Of a DNA stretch of 15,876 nucleotides, positions 7,295 to 14,814 are shown piece after piece. The stretch comes from SUG1106 sp051883095 (GTDB lineage: Bacteria > Bacillota > Clostridia > Peptostreptococcales > Anaerovoracaceae), in contig JBJETB010000017.1 in the NCBI GenBank assembly GCA_051883095.1, positions 1 to 15,876 of the forward strand, in the 5' to 3' direction. The notes under the pieces were generated by a model. It ran no database searches. It was not told where the DNA came from and saw only the letters and a program-made list of their open reading frames with translations. The translations under genes were made by a program, and so were the position numbers. The first letter of the stretch is position 1, and each line of letters opens with the position of its first letter.

Positions 7295-7450
7295 CCCCAC
7301 AAAAATCCACAAAAAAACTCTGTTTGGGTGGGGTCTGGTCCCCAAAAACAGAGATTTTCGTAACATTTTATTACATTATTTTCTTAAATTATTCAAACTA
7401 CAGCACTTTTCCTCCACCCAAATCAGCTTTTTTCACAGTTTTTTGTGGGG
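7295..7450 (-). repeat. Nested inverted repeats, possible antiterminator structure
   Basis: CCCCACAAAAA (7295-7305) is exactly complementary to TTTTTGTGGGG (7440-7450). Inside, TTTGGGTGG (7323-7331) is complementary to CCACCCAAA (7414-7422), and with two single-base bulges this extends to about 14 pairs (7411-7426 with 7320-7333). The segment 7434-7450 can also pair with the T-run side of the hairpin (7307-7320). The inner pairing excludes the terminator hairpin at 7318-7353, so the two states are mutually exclusive in a minus-strand transcript. No clear target-site duplication was seen at the ends, so it is not called a mobile element. Confidence 0.5.
7311..7353 (-). terminator. Terminator hairpin within the hypB upstream region
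   Basis: On the minus strand CTCTGTTTTTGGGG (7340-7353) pairs with CCCCACCCAAACAGAG (7318-7333), giving an 8-bp outer and 4-bp inner stem with a small internal loop. Seven T (complement of 7311-7317) follow at once. It lies about 150 bases before hypB and beyond the EF-G2 gene's own terminator, so it is either a second-line terminator or an attenuator of the hypB leader. On the plus strand it is followed only by ATTTT. Confidence 0.6.
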
Positions 7451-7509
7451 CGGAGAAATTCTGCCAGCTTCCGTCAGATTCCAGCAGATTTCAGATTGTT
7501 TCGGTCACG

Positions 7510-7551
7510 AAAAATCGGCACCTCCAAGCTATGCAACTTAGAGATGCCGAT
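7510..7551 (-). terminator. Intrinsic terminator of the EF-G2 gene
   Basis: On the minus strand a 15-bp stem with two G-T pairs (7537-7551 with 7514-7528; outer part ATCGGCA/TGCCGAT) and an 8-base loop is followed by TTTTT. It starts 20 bases after the stop codon. Confidence 0.85.
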
Positions 7552-7570
7552 GTATTTCTTTTTTCTGTTT

Positions 7571-9529
7571 TTATTCTTCTTCCTCAGCCTTGTGTGCTTC
7601 GATAATCTTCTGAGCCAGCTGAGCAGGTACTTCCTCGTACTTATCGAACTTCATAGTGAAGGAGCCTCTGCCCTGAGTCATAGCTCTGAGTCCGATAGCA
7701 TAATCGAAAAGCTCTGCCTGAGGTGCCTCTGCCAGAAGCTTCTGTCCGCCGTCAGCCAAAGGTTCCATACCGAGAATCTTACCTCTTCTCTTGTTCATGT
7801 CGCCCATTACATCGCCCATGTAATCATCAGGAACGAGGATTTCAAGACGCATGATAGGTTCAAGAAGGCAAGGCTTGGCTTCAACGATACCCTTCTTGAA
7901 TGCCAGTGAAGCGGCAATCTTGAATGCCATTTCGTTGGAGTCTACATCGTGGTATGAACCATCGTATAAAACAGCCTTAACGTTTACTACCTTGCAGCCT
8001 GCCAGAGGTCCCTTGTTCATGCATTCAAGGAGTCCCTTTTCTACTGCAGGAACGTAGTTCTTTGGAACGGAACCGCCGAACAGCTCTTCGGAGAATTCGA
8101 ATTCCTGCTGTGAAGGTGAGAATCTGATATGAACGTCACCATACTGTCCTGCACCGCCGGACTGTTTCTTATGCTTACCCTGTACATCAGAGCTGCCCTT
8201 GATTGTTTCTCTGTAGGCAATCTTCTGAGGAACTGTCTTTACTGATACGCCGAATCTGTCTTTTAACTTGGCAAGGATTACTGAAAGCTGGATATCTCCC
8301 TGTCCGCCGAGAAGAGTCTGGCGTGTTTCTGTATTTCTTTCAACTACGAATGAAGGGTCTTCCTCTCTCAGCTTGTTGAGGCCTGTTCCCATCTTATCTT
8401 CGTCGCCCTTGTCTACAGCTTCGATAGCGATGTAGTATGAAGGCTCCGGATAATCCAGAGGAAGGTATCTGATGATATCAGACTTATCGCAGAGAGTATC
8501 GCCTGATAAGGTGTACTGAAGTTTTGCAACAGCAACGATATCGCCTGCTTCTGCGTAGTTGAGTTCTGTCTGATTTTTACCTCTTAAGAAGAAGAGTTTG
8601 CCCAGCTTTTCGGACTTGCCGGCTCTTTCGTTGTAAACTTCGTCTCCGGAGTTCAGCTTGCCTGTTACTACCTTCATAACAGAAATCTTACCTACGAACG
8701 GGTCAACGATGGTCTTGAATACAAATGCTGATACAGGTGCATCTACAACAGACAGTCTCTCAACAGGCTCGTTGTTGTCGTTGAAGCCTGCATAAGGTCC
8801 GTGCTGAAGCGGAGTAGGCACATATGTAACCAGAAGGTCAAGAAGTCCTTCAAGGCCTGCACCCAGCTGGAATGCCGAGGAGCACACAGGGACGATATTG
8901 CCGTCTGCGATACCTTTTTTAAGACCGTTCTTGATTTCATCTTCGGTGAAGTCTTCGCCTTCGAAGTACTTATCCATCAGCTCTTCGTCTGCCATAGCGA
9001 TGGCTTCCTTTAACTCTTCATCGATTTCTGCGCTGAGCGGCCAGCTGAACGGAATAAGCTTGGTGCCGAACTTGGCCTTTAATTCGCCGAAAGTTTTATG
9101 GAAATCAAACTCGTCCTTATCTCTCTTATTGATAACGATGAATCTCGGAGTCTTATATCTCTCGCAGGCTTTCCATGCGGCTTCTGTACCAACCTGAATG
9201 CCGGATCCTGCATCAACCATGATAACAGCAGCTTCAGCAGCTCTGAGTGCAGCATTTACTTCGCCTACGAAATCAAAATATCCCGGAGTATCGATAAAGT
9301 TAATCTTGTTTTCCTTCCAGAGGATTGGAACCACGGAAGTATTGATGGAATAACCTCTTTCGATTTCCATCTTGTCGTAGTCGGACACGGTATTTCCGTC
9401 TTCAACTCTACCCATTCTGTTGGTAACACCGGTTGCCAGCAAAGCTGCTTCCAGGAAAGTAGTCTTTCCGCATCCGCCATGACCCAGCAAAGCAACGTTT
9501 CTGATAGTTTCGCTTGTATAGCCTTTCAT
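7571..9529 (-). CDS. EF-G-like translational GTPase (EF-G2/FusA2 type)
   Basis: A 652-residue homologue of elongation factor G, about 40 residues shorter than classical EF-G. The G domain has the P-loop GHGGCGKTT (16-24), the signature VEDGNTVSDYD (42-52), DTPGYFDF (80-87) and NKRD (134-137). Domains II to V follow, with the domain IV entry GGAGQYGD and the domain V segment MGDVMGDMNKRRGKILGM. The classical catalytic motif DTPGHVDF here has Tyr at residue 84 in place of His. That Tyr and the GHGGxGKT loop are known marks of the EF-G2 subfamily (such as Thermus EF-G-2), whose cellular role is not settled. No rpsL, rpsG or tuf neighbours are present, which argues against the main fusA gene. It is monocistronic: own promoter at 9591-9619, GGGAGG 9 bases before ATG, and terminator at 7510-7551. 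Confidence 0.92.
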   Translation of the reverse strand: MKGYTSETIRNVALLGHGGCGKTTFLEAALLATGVTNRMGRVEDGNTVSDYDKMEIERGYSINTSVVPILWKENKINFIDTPGYFDFVGEVNAALRAAEAAVIMVDAGSGIQVGTEAAWKACERYKTPRFIVINKRDKDEFDFHKTFGELKAKFGTKLIPFSWPLSAEIDEELKEAIAMADEELMDKYFEGEDFTEDEIKNGLKKGIADGNIVPVCSSAFQLGAGLEGLLDLLVTYVPTPLQHGPYAGFNDNNEPVERLSVVDAPVSAFVFKTIVDPFVGKISVMKVVTGKLNSGDEVYNERAGKSEKLGKLFFLRGKNQTELNYAEAGDIVAVAKLQYTLSGDTLCDKSDIIRYLPLDYPEPSYYIAIEAVDKGDEDKMGTGLNKLREEDPSFVVERNTETRQTLLGGQGDIQLSVILAKLKDRFGVSVKTVPQKIAYRETIKGSSDVQGKHKKQSGGAGQYGDVHIRFSPSQQEFEFSEELFGGSVPKNYVPAVEKGLLECMNKGPLAGCKVVNVKAVLYDGSYHDVDSNEMAFKIAASLAFKKGIVEAKPCLLEPIMRLEILVPDDYMGDVMGDMNKRRGKILGMEPLADGGQKLLAEAPQAELFDYAIGLRAMTQGRGSFTMKFDKYEEVPAQLAQKIIEAHKAEEEE

Positions 9530-9590
9530 CTATTGAGACCTCCCAAATTTATTTTCATTCGTGAATATAATAACATAGCCACTTGGAAAT

Positions 9591-9619
9591 ATTATACCAA
9601 AGGGCTGTTGAAATTACAA
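9591..9619 (-). promoter_or_regulatory. Strong promoter of the EF-G2 gene
   Basis: On the minus strand, TTGTAA (9614-9619), 17 bases, then a perfect TATAAT (9591-9596) with an extended TGG just before it. The start falls near 9584, giving a leader of about 55 bases. The -35 box lies only 17 bases past the stop of the upstream permease gene. Confidence 0.85.
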
Positions 9620-9635
9620 CTGTTTTATTGGCTCT

Positions 9636-10502
9636 TTATTCCTTCATTTTAGCGACAATCACCACCGAGGACAAGATGCATGCACATCCCAGGATGGCTT
9701 TGGCGGAAAACACCTCGTCATAGAGCATCACTCCGATAACCACACTTGTAATCGGCTCGAATGTGCTGAGAATTGCCGCCGATTCAGGTCCTACATATTT
9801 TACTCCCAGCTGAAATCCAAAAACACCAACAAGTGACACCACTGCCGCAAAGATTGCAGCCGTGACCCATGCTGCCGTTGTAAGGTTCACAGTAAAGCTT
9901 CCGGAAGCCACAGCCATGATAAGAATCATTACCGATGCCACGCTGTTCATGTAGAAAATCAGCTTGATAGTGTCCATTTCCTGCAGCCCGCTTTTTTTAA
10001 GATAAATAATGTAAAACGAGTATGTCATTCCGGAAAGAAATGCAAGACCGATTCCCGGAAGACTGGATGCGCTGTCCCCCTCATAAAAAAGCAGTATCCC
10101 GCACATGCAAAGCAGAGCGCACAGAATTTTAAGCGGCCGGACCCGTTCCTTCAGAAAGATTATGCATCCCAGTATGGTGAACACCGGATAGACAAAATGT
10201 ATGGTGGTCGACATTCCCGTAGGTATGAAATTGTATGATGAAAACAGCAGTACCGCCGTGCCTCCGTATCCGCATATGGTTATGAGGCATATTTTCATAA
10301 ACTCTGTACCGGTAATGCCCATAGGTATCTTTTTATATTTTATTATTGCAAAAAGGATAGGAAGAGACAGAACAAAGCGGTAAAACGCCCCGCTCAGAGT
10401 CGTACCTCCTCCTGCTATAATTGTTTTCATAAACAGCGGCACCATGCCGAAAACCACGGCAGATATTATGGCCGTTGCCACTCCTGTTGCTCTTTTATTC
10501 AT
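9636..10502 (-). CDS. EamA/DMT-family permease
   Basis: A 288-residue membrane protein with ten hydrophobic helices in two five-helix halves, the normal size and layout of EamA transporters of the drug/metabolite superfamily. First-half features are VVFGMVPLFMKTI and SGAFYRFVLSLPILF; the second half begins near PGIGLAFLSGMTYSFYIIYL and carries the family-typical GPESAAILSTFEPITSVVIG (238-257) with the E-P pair before the ninth helix. The substrate cannot be told from sequence; relatives export amino acids or metabolites. It begins 33 bases after the DUF2750-repeat gene, with only a weak, distant AGGAG 14 bases before the ATG, so it is probably the second gene of that transcript and weakly translated. 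No terminator was seen after its stop. Confidence 0.9.
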   Translation of the reverse strand: MNKRATGVATAIISAVVFGMVPLFMKTIIAGGGTTLSGAFYRFVLSLPILFAIIKYKKIPMGITGTEFMKICLITICGYGGTAVLLFSSYNFIPTGMSTTIHFVYPVFTILGCIIFLKERVRPLKILCALLCMCGILLFYEGDSASSLPGIGLAFLSGMTYSFYIIYLKKSGLQEMDTIKLIFYMNSVASVMILIMAVASGSFTVNLTTAAWVTAAIFAAVVSLVGVFGFQLGVKYVGPESAAILSTFEPITSVVIGVMLYDEVFSAKAILGCACILSSVVIVAKMKE

Positions 10503-10535
10503 TTTTTCTTCTGACTGCTCCTGAACTGACTGATG

Positions 10536-11681
10536 CTAATTCAAAACATCCGTCAATGATTTTAATTCTTTACGTCTCCTGTTTCGTCTGAGTATCTGCG
10601 ATTTAGGCTCCTGACGTCCGATTTCCGCAGCAAGCTCAGCTTCAAATTCCGATGCCATAAAATTAATTCCTTCTCCTGCTTTGGAAATCGCAAAAATCCC
10701 TAATTTTTTATCTTCAAGATCCGGGAGCCACTCTGTCATCAGTTCAGGCAGCGAAACGCTTTCTGCATTACATCCGGCCCATTCATCTGTACATTCACCG
10801 GCTGCGTCCTCCCGGGAACTCCATACAGGTACACTGTCTCCCATATCATTACTTATTGTGACAATACGGTCATCATTACATAAAATCCAGACCTTGCCGT
10901 TATTCACTATGGTCCACAGGAAGCGCATATAATCCGCATCCTCATATTGCAGTTCCTCTTCTGATATTCCCTGTCTCTCCGCCTCATGCATTATAGCTTT
11001 TCTCAGACCCTCAAAATCGATTTTAAAACAGCCGTCCCCTGCAGCACAAACAGAGGCGCCAGCCTGAAACTCCACCAGATATGGCAGCCAGCTGCTCATG
11101 AAATCAGAGACAGGAATTAATTCCGGGTGACAATCTTCCCATTCGCCGCAGCAGTCTGCCGCTGCACCTTCTTTGCAGGACCATATGGGAAACCATTCGC
11201 CTTCCTCATCGCTAAGGCAGACGATCTTATCGCCATTAAAAACTGTCCATATCCCCCTATCGAGGATGACTTTCTCCAGAAACTCACTGAACTCCCTGTC
11301 ATCCTGTCGTTCTGCAGACTGTTCAGGCGACAGTTCTGTCCACTCAAAGCCTCTCTCAAGCGCTCCTTTTTTCATGTCATCGGCGAACTGACTCAGGTTT
11401 ACCTGAATTCCTACGCCGTTATGCATATCTACAAAAACATCCAGGTTGTTTTTCAGGTATACAGGTACATAGCTTTCCAGAAAATCGCAGAGATACACAC
11501 ATTCCGCCACGCTTCCTTCCCAGTCTCCGTCGCATTCACCTTCTGCATCTTCTCTGGAACTCCATATCGGAACAGAAAAATTGCCTTCCTCACCTGCAAG
11601 CACCGATGCGCCTTCTCTCAGCAGAAGCCACATTTCTCTCTTTTCGAGTATTTTTTCAACAAAGTATTTATACAAAATCAT
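10536..11681 (-). CDS. Protein with three tandem DUF2750-like repeats
   Basis: A 381-residue cytoplasmic, acidic protein built of three similar units at about 2-112, 129-238 and 249-357. Each has a helical start, a W-x-L/V strand (W18, W145, W265), then a strand ending in (V/I)PIW or PVW (37-40, 165-167, 285-287) followed by S-(S/C)-(R/K)-E, a C-x3-W pair, and an aromatic/Leu-rich segment (FLESYVP, FMSSWLP, LMTEWLP). This pattern matches my recollection of DUF2750, normally a single-domain protein near 120 residues; its function is unknown. Units 1 and 3 are closest (WSSREDAxGEC in both). The frame opens at 11732, but I chose ATG 11681 because AGGGGG lies 7 bases upstream and the longer form would read through the asnS terminator. 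It ends with a basic RRNRRRK tail. It probably depends on read-through from asnS, as no good promoter was seen. Confidence 0.8.
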   Translation of the reverse strand: MILYKYFVEKILEKREMWLLLREGASVLAGEEGNFSVPIWSSREDAEGECDGDWEGSVAECVYLCDFLESYVPVYLKNNLDVFVDMHNGVGIQVNLSQFADDMKKGALERGFEWTELSPEQSAERQDDREFSEFLEKVILDRGIWTVFNGDKIVCLSDEEGEWFPIWSCKEGAAADCCGEWEDCHPELIPVSDFMSSWLPYLVEFQAGASVCAAGDGCFKIDFEGLRKAIMHEAERQGISEEELQYEDADYMRFLWTIVNNGKVWILCNDDRIVTISNDMGDSVPVWSSREDAAGECTDEWAGCNAESVSLPELMTEWLPDLEDKKLGIFAISKAGEGINFMASEFEAELAAEIGRQEPKSQILRRNRRRKELKSLTDVLN

Positions 11682-11704
11682 AAATTTCCCCCTTGCGTTT
11701 ATAC

Positions 11705-11742
11705 AAAACCCCGCTTCCGTGAACTGCTTCACTTCCGCGGGG
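11705..11742 (-). terminator. Intrinsic terminator after asnS (leaky?)
   Basis: On the minus strand CCCCGC (11737-11742) pairs with GCGGGG (11709-11714), and GTGAA pairs with TTCAC further in, separated by a symmetric GGAA/GGAA internal loop. Only TTTT follows. The next gene starts 24 bases later without a clear promoter of its own, so some read-through is likely. Confidence 0.65.
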
Positions 11743-11770
11743 GTTGGGTCATATATTGACTTTACTGCTT

Positions 11771-13165
11771 CTAGAATTCTGCAGTCTTAGGCGTTCTCGG
11801 GAACGGAAGCACGTCTCTGATGTTGCTCATGCCTGTGATATACATGATAATTCTTTCAAATCCCAGACCGTACCCGGCATGCTTTACGCCGCCGTACTTG
11901 CGCAGGTCGAGATACCACCAGTAATCTTCTTCCTTGAGGCCCAGCTCTTTCATCCTTGCAGTCAGCACATCAAGTCTTTCTTCTCTCTGGCTGCCGCCTA
12001 TAATTTCACCTACTCCCGGAACCAGAAGGTCGCATGCTGCAACTGTCTTGCCATCATCGTTCAGTCTCATGTAAAATGCCTTTATGTCCTTAGGATAGTC
12101 AGTTACGAAGACAGGCTTCTTGAAAATCTCCTCAGTGAGATATCTTTCGTGTTCCGTCTGAAGGTCGATGCCCCATTCAACAGGATACTGGAACTCCTTG
12201 CCGGACTTGAGCAGCAGGTCAACTGCTTCAGTATATGTTACACGTCCGAAGTCTGAGTTTACAATATGATTCAGTCTTTCCAGCAGGCCCTTGTCCACAA
12301 AGTTGTTGAAGAACTGCATTTCCTCAGGAGCGTTTTCAAGCACGTAGCTGATAATATACTTGATCATAGCCTCTGCAAGCTCCATATTGTCTTCGAGGTC
12401 AGCAAAGGAAATTTCCGGCTCAATCATCCAGAATTCGGATGCATGCCTTGCAGTATTTGAATTTTCTGCTCTGAAAGTAGGGCCGAAAGTATATACATTT
12501 CTGAATGCAAGAGCAAAAGTCTCCGCCTCAAGCTGGCCGCTTACAGTCAGATTAGTCTCCTTGCCGAAGAAGTCTCCGCTGTAATCAACGGTTCCGTCTT
12601 CATTCTTAGGCAGGTTGTCCATGTCGAGAGTTGTAACCCTGAACATTTCTCCTGCGCCCTCGCAGTCGCTTCCTGTAATGATAGGAGTATGAACATATAC
12701 GAAGTTCTGCTCCTGGAAGAATTTATGAATTGCATATGCCACCAGCGAACGTACGCGGAAAACAGCAGCAAAGGTGTTGCTTCTCGGTCTCAGGTGTGCG
12801 ATTTCACGCAGGAATTCCATGGAGTGGCGTTTAGGCTGAAGCGGATAATCCGGTGTTGACGCTGCCTCGACTGTAATCTCTCTGGCCTTTATCTCAAATG
12901 GCTGCTTGGCCTCCGGTGTAAGCACTACAACGCCTTTCACTGCCAGGGCTGTAGCCACATAGGCTTTTGCGATTTCATCGAAATTGTTAATGAACTCTTC
13001 CTCATAGACCACCTGAACAGACTTGAAAAAGCTTCCGTCGTTGAGTTCGATGAATCCGAATTTATTGGAGCTGCGGTTATTTCTTACCCAGCCCTTTATC
13101 AGTACTTCTTTATCAGCGTATTCCGCTGTGTTTCTAAAAAGTTCTCTCAGCAAAATTTCTTTCAT
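11771..13165 (-). CDS. asnS: Asparaginyl-tRNA synthetase
   Basis: A 464-residue class IIb synthetase (E. coli AsnRS is 466) that charges tRNA-Asn with asparagine in the cytoplasm. Residues about 1-105 are the OB-fold anticodon-binding domain (VLIKGWVRNNRSSNKFGFIELNDG region at 21-44). The catalytic domain follows with LTVSGQLEAE (206-215), motif 2 starting FRAENSNTARH (231-241), GEIIGGSQREER (386-397) and motif 3 GYGLGFERI (431-439). AsnRS rather than AspRS is supported by the length, the lack of a GAD insertion, and the C-terminus IRDVLPFPRTPKTAEF. It has its own promoter at 13219-13248 and a terminator at 11705-11742. GAGGAAAG lies 6 bases before the ATG. The short leader leaves no room for a T-box. 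Confidence 0.97.
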   Translation of the reverse strand: MKEILLRELFRNTAEYADKEVLIKGWVRNNRSSNKFGFIELNDGSFFKSVQVVYEEEFINNFDEIAKAYVATALAVKGVVVLTPEAKQPFEIKAREITVEAASTPDYPLQPKRHSMEFLREIAHLRPRSNTFAAVFRVRSLVAYAIHKFFQEQNFVYVHTPIITGSDCEGAGEMFRVTTLDMDNLPKNEDGTVDYSGDFFGKETNLTVSGQLEAETFALAFRNVYTFGPTFRAENSNTARHASEFWMIEPEISFADLEDNMELAEAMIKYIISYVLENAPEEMQFFNNFVDKGLLERLNHIVNSDFGRVTYTEAVDLLLKSGKEFQYPVEWGIDLQTEHERYLTEEIFKKPVFVTDYPKDIKAFYMRLNDDGKTVAACDLLVPGVGEIIGGSQREERLDVLTARMKELGLKEEDYWWYLDLRKYGGVKHAGYGLGFERIIMYITGMSNIRDVLPFPRTPKTAEF

Positions 13166-13218
13166 TTTTTACTTTCCTCTTTTTTACTTTTTGTTTCCGG
13201 AAAACTTCCGTACATTTC

Positions 13219-13248
13219 ATTATAGTATGTTCACATCACGAAAGTCAA
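13219..13248 (-). promoter_or_regulatory. Promoter of asnS
   Basis: On the minus strand TTGACT (13243-13248), 18 bases, then a perfect TATAAT (13219-13224). The start near 13212 gives a leader of about 46 bases. It lies directly after the stop of the MATE gene. Confidence 0.85.
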
Positions 13249-13265
13249 TGAAAAACATCATTATT

Positions 13266-14594
13266 TCACCGTAATATATTCTTCCGGCAGAAAATATATC
13301 CCGCCATGTCGGCTAAAATCCATCCTATAGGAATAGACAGCCATATTGCGACTACTCCCAGAGCTGTATGCGGTGCAAGGGTGTACGAAAGAACAACTCG
13401 CGTTCCCAAGGAAATGACAGTCAGTATAAGGGAAATGTGAGGTTTGTTTATGCCCCTGAAGTAGCCGTACCACAGGAAAAGCATGCCTATACCCACATAC
13501 ATTGCCCCTTCAATTCTCAAGTATCTTGCACCTTCTGCAATTATCTGCGTGTCCCAAGGATCAATAAACAGGCTCATCAGGCTATCCGCATAGACAAAAA
13601 TCAAAACTGAAATAACAGCACAGAACGCAGCAGACGAAATAAATGAAATCTTCGTCCCTTTCTTTATGCGTTCTGATTTTTCTGCCCCGAAGTTCTGTGA
13701 TATAAATAATGAATAGGCATTTCCGAACTCCTGCGCAGGCATATACGCGATAGTATCAATCTTGACTGCTGCAGCAAATGAAGCCATAACGACTGTCCCA
13801 AAACTGTTTACAAGACCCTGTATCATTAAAATGCCAAAATTCATAACAGATTGCTGTACTCCGGTCGCAGCATCGTTTATTATGATTTCTTTCATCCTGC
13901 TTCCATTCCATCTGATGTTTTCCTTACTGAATCTTAAAATCGGCAGTCTGATAAAAGAATACACCATAATCCCCGCTCCCGATACAGCCTGAGCTATGAC
14001 GGTAGCCAATGCAGCACCGCTGACGCCCATCTTCAGACCTACCACAAACCATATGTCCAGCACTATATTTATTGCCGATGATGCAGCCAGAAATATCAGC
14101 GGTACTAGTGAATTCCCCATTGCTCTGAGCAGATAAGAAAAAAAATTATACAGGAATACAAAGATAATCCCTGAGAATACTACGGAAACATACTCCCTTG
14201 TCATATTCATCAGTTCTTCCGGGGTCTGAAGCAGTTTCTGAATCGTTTCCATTCCCGGATAGATGATAAAATAGATCAAAACAGAAACGGACAGAATGAA
14301 CCAGAAAGAATGCCAGATATCCTCCTTCAGCTGCGCTTCATTCTTTTTCCCGTAATCTTCTGAGAAGAAAGCTCCGCTTCCCATACATAGCCCGATAATG
14401 ATTGAGGTTATAAAGACCATAAGCGTATATGCTGAACCGACAGAGGCAAGGGCGTCTGAACCTATATACCTTCCTACAATCAAAGTATCAGCAAGATTGT
14501 AAATCTGCTGAAGCAGGTTGCCTGCGATCATAGGCAGAGAGAAATTTATCAGTTTTTTGAAAATAGAACCTTCAGTCAGATTTAGCGTTTTCAC
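13266..14594 (-). CDS. MATE-family multidrug/metabolite efflux protein
   Basis: A 442-residue membrane protein with about twelve helices in two MatE halves, which in this family exports drugs or organic cations in exchange for Na+ or H+. The N-terminus reads KTLNLTEGSIFKKLINFSLP followed by the family-typical GNLLQQIYNLADTLIVGRYIG. An open frame reaches ATG 14651, but I chose GTG 14594: GAGGT lies 6 bases upstream, the protein then begins at the usual MATE start, and the longer version would be encoded across a terminator hairpin. The substrate cannot be inferred. Transcription appears to start near 14686, leaving a leader of about 92 bases that holds a terminator (14619-14649), so expression may be attenuated. 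No clear terminator follows the gene; the asnS promoter begins just beyond it. Confidence 0.9.
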   Translation of the reverse strand: MKTLNLTEGSIFKKLINFSLPMIAGNLLQQIYNLADTLIVGRYIGSDALASVGSAYTLMVFITSIIIGLCMGSGAFFSEDYGKKNEAQLKEDIWHSFWFILSVSVLIYFIIYPGMETIQKLLQTPEELMNMTREYVSVVFSGIIFVFLYNFFSYLLRAMGNSLVPLIFLAASSAINIVLDIWFVVGLKMGVSGAALATVIAQAVSGAGIMVYSFIRLPILRFSKENIRWNGSRMKEIIINDAATGVQQSVMNFGILMIQGLVNSFGTVVMASFAAAVKIDTIAYMPAQEFGNAYSLFISQNFGAEKSERIKKGTKISFISSAAFCAVISVLIFVYADSLMSLFIDPWDTQIIAEGARYLRIEGAMYVGIGMLFLWYGYFRGINKPHISLILTVISLGTRVVLSYTLAPHTALGVVAIWLSIPIGWILADMAGYIFCRKNILR

Positions 14595-14614
14595 TTCATT
14601 ACCTCTATAATGCC

Positions 14615-14659
14615 TCAGAAAAAAGGGCAATCCCCAATGGAGACTGCCCATTTACCCAT
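14615..14659 (-). CDS. Possible leader peptide before the MATE gene (14 residues)
   Basis: ATG 14659 opens MGKWAVSIGDCPFF and stops at TGA just after the T-run of the terminator hairpin, so the frame covers the whole hairpin. That arrangement is seen in leaders of ribosome-controlled resistance genes. There is no convincing ribosome site before it, so it may be chance. Confidence 0.25.
   Translation of the reverse strand: MGKWAVSIGDCPFF
14619..14649 (-). terminator. Terminator hairpin in the MATE leader (candidate attenuator)
   Basis: On the minus strand GGGCAGTCTCC (14639-14649) pairs with GGGGATTGCCC (14625-14635) over 11 bp with two G-T pairs and a 3-base loop, followed directly by six T. 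It lies between the promoter at 14693-14721 and the MATE start at 14594, so it would stop the gene's own transcript unless bypassed. Confidence 0.75.
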
Positions 14660-14692
14660 ATTCGTTAAGATTTTTGCTTTTCAATAGTATTC

Positions 14693-14721
14693 ATTATATA
14701 TGAGAAGAGTTTGATTTTCAA
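14693..14721 (-). promoter_or_regulatory. Promoter of the MATE gene leader
   Basis: On the minus strand TTGAAA (14716-14721), 17 bases, then a perfect TATAAT (14693-14698). It lies 94 bases after the Fic gene stop and upstream of the leader terminator. Confidence 0.8.
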
Positions 14722-14814
14722 TCCCCTTTTTAAATTCTATCTTTCTTCCATGCCATTATAGAAGAGCTTTACATCGTATCTCTGAAATTTTCCTTAGTTC
14801 TGGCACCGCATTCC

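Larger units (their letters stand above)
7162..7570. other. Gene-free control region between the EF-G2 gene and hypB (409 bp)
   Basis: No credible gene lies here; plus-strand open frames crossing it have no ribosome site and are composition artefacts. From right to left it holds the terminator of the EF-G2 gene (7510-7551), nested complementary segments (7295-7450) with an internal terminator hairpin (7311-7353), a weak alternative minus-strand promoter (TTGTGG 7297-7302, 17 bases, GATAAT 7274-7279), a better-placed promoter (7228-7256), and a FadR-type palindrome (7198-7216). Confidence 0.7.

Noticed and set aside
7295..7450. MITE or other small mobile element with terminal inverted repeats
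   Set aside because: The inverted ends are only 11 bp and A-rich, and no target-site duplication was found next to them.
7162..7570. Known nickel/cobalt (NiCo) riboswitch before hypB
   Set aside because: I could not fit the conserved NiCo core to this sequence; the region is AT-rich and only the terminator/antiterminator-like pairing is visible.
7264..7909. Plus-strand open frames in and beyond the hypB/EF-G2 intergenic region
   Set aside because: No ribosome site, low-complexity Phe/Leu-rich translation, and overlap with a terminator and the EF-G2 gene on the other strand.
7571..9529. Canonical fusA (main elongation factor G)
   Set aside because: It is shorter, has Tyr for the catalytic His, and lacks the ribosomal-protein neighbours of the str operon.
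11127..11759. 210-codon plus-strand frame
   Set aside because: It is antisense to the well-supported DUF2750-repeat gene, has no ribosome site and matches no family.
13166..13265. T-box riboswitch upstream of asnS
   Set aside because: The promoter is at 13219-13248, leaving a leader of only about 46 bases, far too short for a T-box.
14595..14651. N-terminal extension of the MATE protein from ATG 14651
   Set aside because: The 19 extra codons are encoded by the terminator hairpin and its T-run and have no ribosome site; GTG 14594 has GAGGT and gives the usual MATE start.
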